DNA from: Hyphomicrobiales bacterium
GTDB taxonomy: Bacteria > Pseudomonadota > Alphaproteobacteria > Rhizobiales > Xanthobacteraceae
Direction: 5' to 3'
Assembly (NCBI GenBank): GCA_003164375.1
Contig: PLTE01000262.1
Span: 326-6,040 of the forward strand
Length of the DNA stretch: 5,715 nucleotides
Under the pieces are notes generated by a model. That model was not told the DNA's origin. It was given only the letters and a program-made list of their open reading frames with translations, and ran no database searches. Of this stretch, positions 4,898 through 5,715 are shown piece by piece. A program made the translations under genes and the position numbers. The number at the start of each line of letters is the position of its first letter. Position 1 is the first letter of the stretch.

Positions 4898-4915
4898 AAA
4901 TCGAAATCGCGTGCT

Positions 4916-4951
4916 CTCATCCCCTCGGATTCCCGCGTGCGCGGAAATGAG
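4916..4951. repeat. Imperfect palindrome, possible REP-element remnant
   Basis: Outer arms ctcat (4916-4920) and atgag (4947-4951) enclose attcccgcg (4929-4937) facing cgcggaaat (4940-4948), with one mismatch; the inner and outer arms share bases and cannot form together. The attcccgcg...cgcgg core resembles another dispersed rhizobial intergenic repeat type. It lies 26 bases before the hydrolase start and could be part of its leader. Confidence 0.4.
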
Positions 4952-4977
4952 CGGGCGGGCATCAAGGCGATCGGATC

Positions 4978-5715
4978 ATGCCGATAGAAACGACAGATGC
5001 GGTCGCTGCAAGTTCCCGCGTCGAGAAAGCGTGGCGCGACAGTGTCGGCTTTTTGGCGCCCAAGCTCGCCCGTTTCTTCAGGCCGCGCCAGCACCGCATG
5101 TCGCGCGCCATGACCGTGCTGAGCTGGACCGCCGTCATCGTGCTGATCGGCTACGTCGCCCTGACGACGATGATTTATTTCGCGCAACGCTCGCTGATGT
5201 ATTTTCCGGACCGCGCCCACACCACGCCGGCCGAAGCTGGACTGCCGCAAGCCGAAGAGGTGCCGCTCACGGCATCCGACGGCGCGCACATCTTAGTTTG
5301 GTCGGTCGCGCCGCAAGACGGCAAGCCGGTGATCCTCTACTTCCACGGCAATGGCGGCGCGCTGCGCTATCGCGTCGAGCGCTTCAAGAAGCTGATCGGC
5401 GCCGGCATCGGCCTCGTCGCGCTCGAATATCGCGGCTATGGCGGTTTAAGCGGCGCGCCGAGCGAGCAAGGCCTGATCGCCGACGCCACCGCCGCTTACG
5501 ATTATGCTCTTCTGCATTATCCGGTGTCGCAGATCGTGCTCTGGGGCGAGTCGCTCGGCACCGGCGTCGCCGTGGCGCTGGCGTCCGAAAAACCGGTCGG
5601 CCGCGTCATCCTGGAAGCGCCGTTCACGTCCGCTGAAGCCGTCGGCGCCAGACATTATTGGTATCTGCCGGTGCGGCTCCTGATGAAAGACCAATTCCGC
5701 TCCGACGAGCGCATC
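4978..5715 (+). CDS. Membrane-anchored alpha/beta hydrolase (3' end outside window)
   Basis: The frame stays open to the window end, giving the first 246 residues. A basic cytoplasmic N-terminus (1-44) is followed by one membrane segment (about 46-66, LSWTAVIVLIGYVALTTMIYF) and the motif QRSLMYFPD (70-78), typical of the ABHD13/ABHD17/Bem46-like group of bacterial and eukaryotic serine hydrolases. The hydrolase core shows HGNGG (123-127, oxyanion region), ALEYRGYGG (148-156) and the nucleophile elbow GESLG with Ser192. The catalytic Asp and His should lie beyond the window. Substrate is unknown; acyl-ester or thioester hydrolysis is likely for the fold. The ATG at 4978 has aaggcga seven bases ahead; ATG 5098 would still keep the membrane segment. 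The catalytic domain is expected on the periplasmic side, inferred from the positive N-terminus. Confidence 0.92.
   Translation, partial: MPIETTDAVAASSRVEKAWRDSVGFLAPKLARFFRPRQHRMSRAMTVLSWTAVIVLIGYVALTTMIYFAQRSLMYFPDRAHTTPAEAGLPQAEEVPLTASDGAHILVWSVAPQDGKPVILYFHGNGGALRYRVERFKKLIGAGIGLVALEYRGYGGLSGAPSEQGLIADATAAYDYALLHYPVSQIVLWGESLGTGVAVALASEKPVGRVILEAPFTSAEAVGARHYWYLPVRLLMKDQFRSDERI

Overview
The window looks like a chromosomal segment of a high-GC alphaproteobacterium, most likely of the Hyphomicrobiales (Bradyrhizobiaceae/Xanthobacteraceae-like). The reasons are the strong GC bias at third codon positions, a palindromic intergenic repeat of the rhizobial REP type, two small DUF465/YdcH-like genes, and small secreted proteins with a C-terminal Cys-Trp...Trp...Cys segment of a kind I associate with this group. 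The placement is inferred from gene style; there is no rRNA or marker gene. I see no tRNA, CRISPR array, transposase or phage gene.

Layout. 1-443 (+) is the 3' end of an AMP-forming acyl-CoA synthetase. A small AT-richer gene with a DUF3658-like sequence follows four bases later (448-750, +). Convergent to it is a solitary HicB-type antitoxin-like regulator (785-1228, -). Its leader is almost entirely an 89-bp cloverleaf-like palindromic repeat (1244-1332), and its candidate promoter (1340-1370) carries an 8+2+8 palindrome inside a 19-bp spacer. Next come two divergent DUF465/YdcH-like small coiled-coil genes, 1507-1686 (-, only 59 codons) and 1984-2190 (+), separated by about 300 bases with no other gene seen. 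The second overlaps tail-to-tail with a GGDEF diguanylate cyclase (2180-2938, -), which lies downstream of a PPP-family metallophosphatase on the same strand (3051-3725, -).

Divergent from the phosphatase are two small exported proteins with the same architecture (3881-4186 and 4488-4808, +): signal peptide, Gly/Ala zipper, low-complexity Gly/Tyr or Pro/Gly linker, and a C-terminal Cys/Trp segment. The 301-base gap between them holds three perfect tandem copies of a 13-bp unit. A strong intrinsic terminator (4863-4897) closes the second gene. The window ends inside a membrane-anchored alpha/beta hydrolase (4978 to beyond 5715, +).

How the genes work together. Most units look independent. The GGDEF enzyme and the phosphatase could form a two-gene signalling unit. 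The two secreted proteins look like paralogues acting in the envelope. I see no clear new multi-gene system. The most unusual items are the HicB promoter/repeat arrangement, the secreted protein pair and the DUF465 pair.
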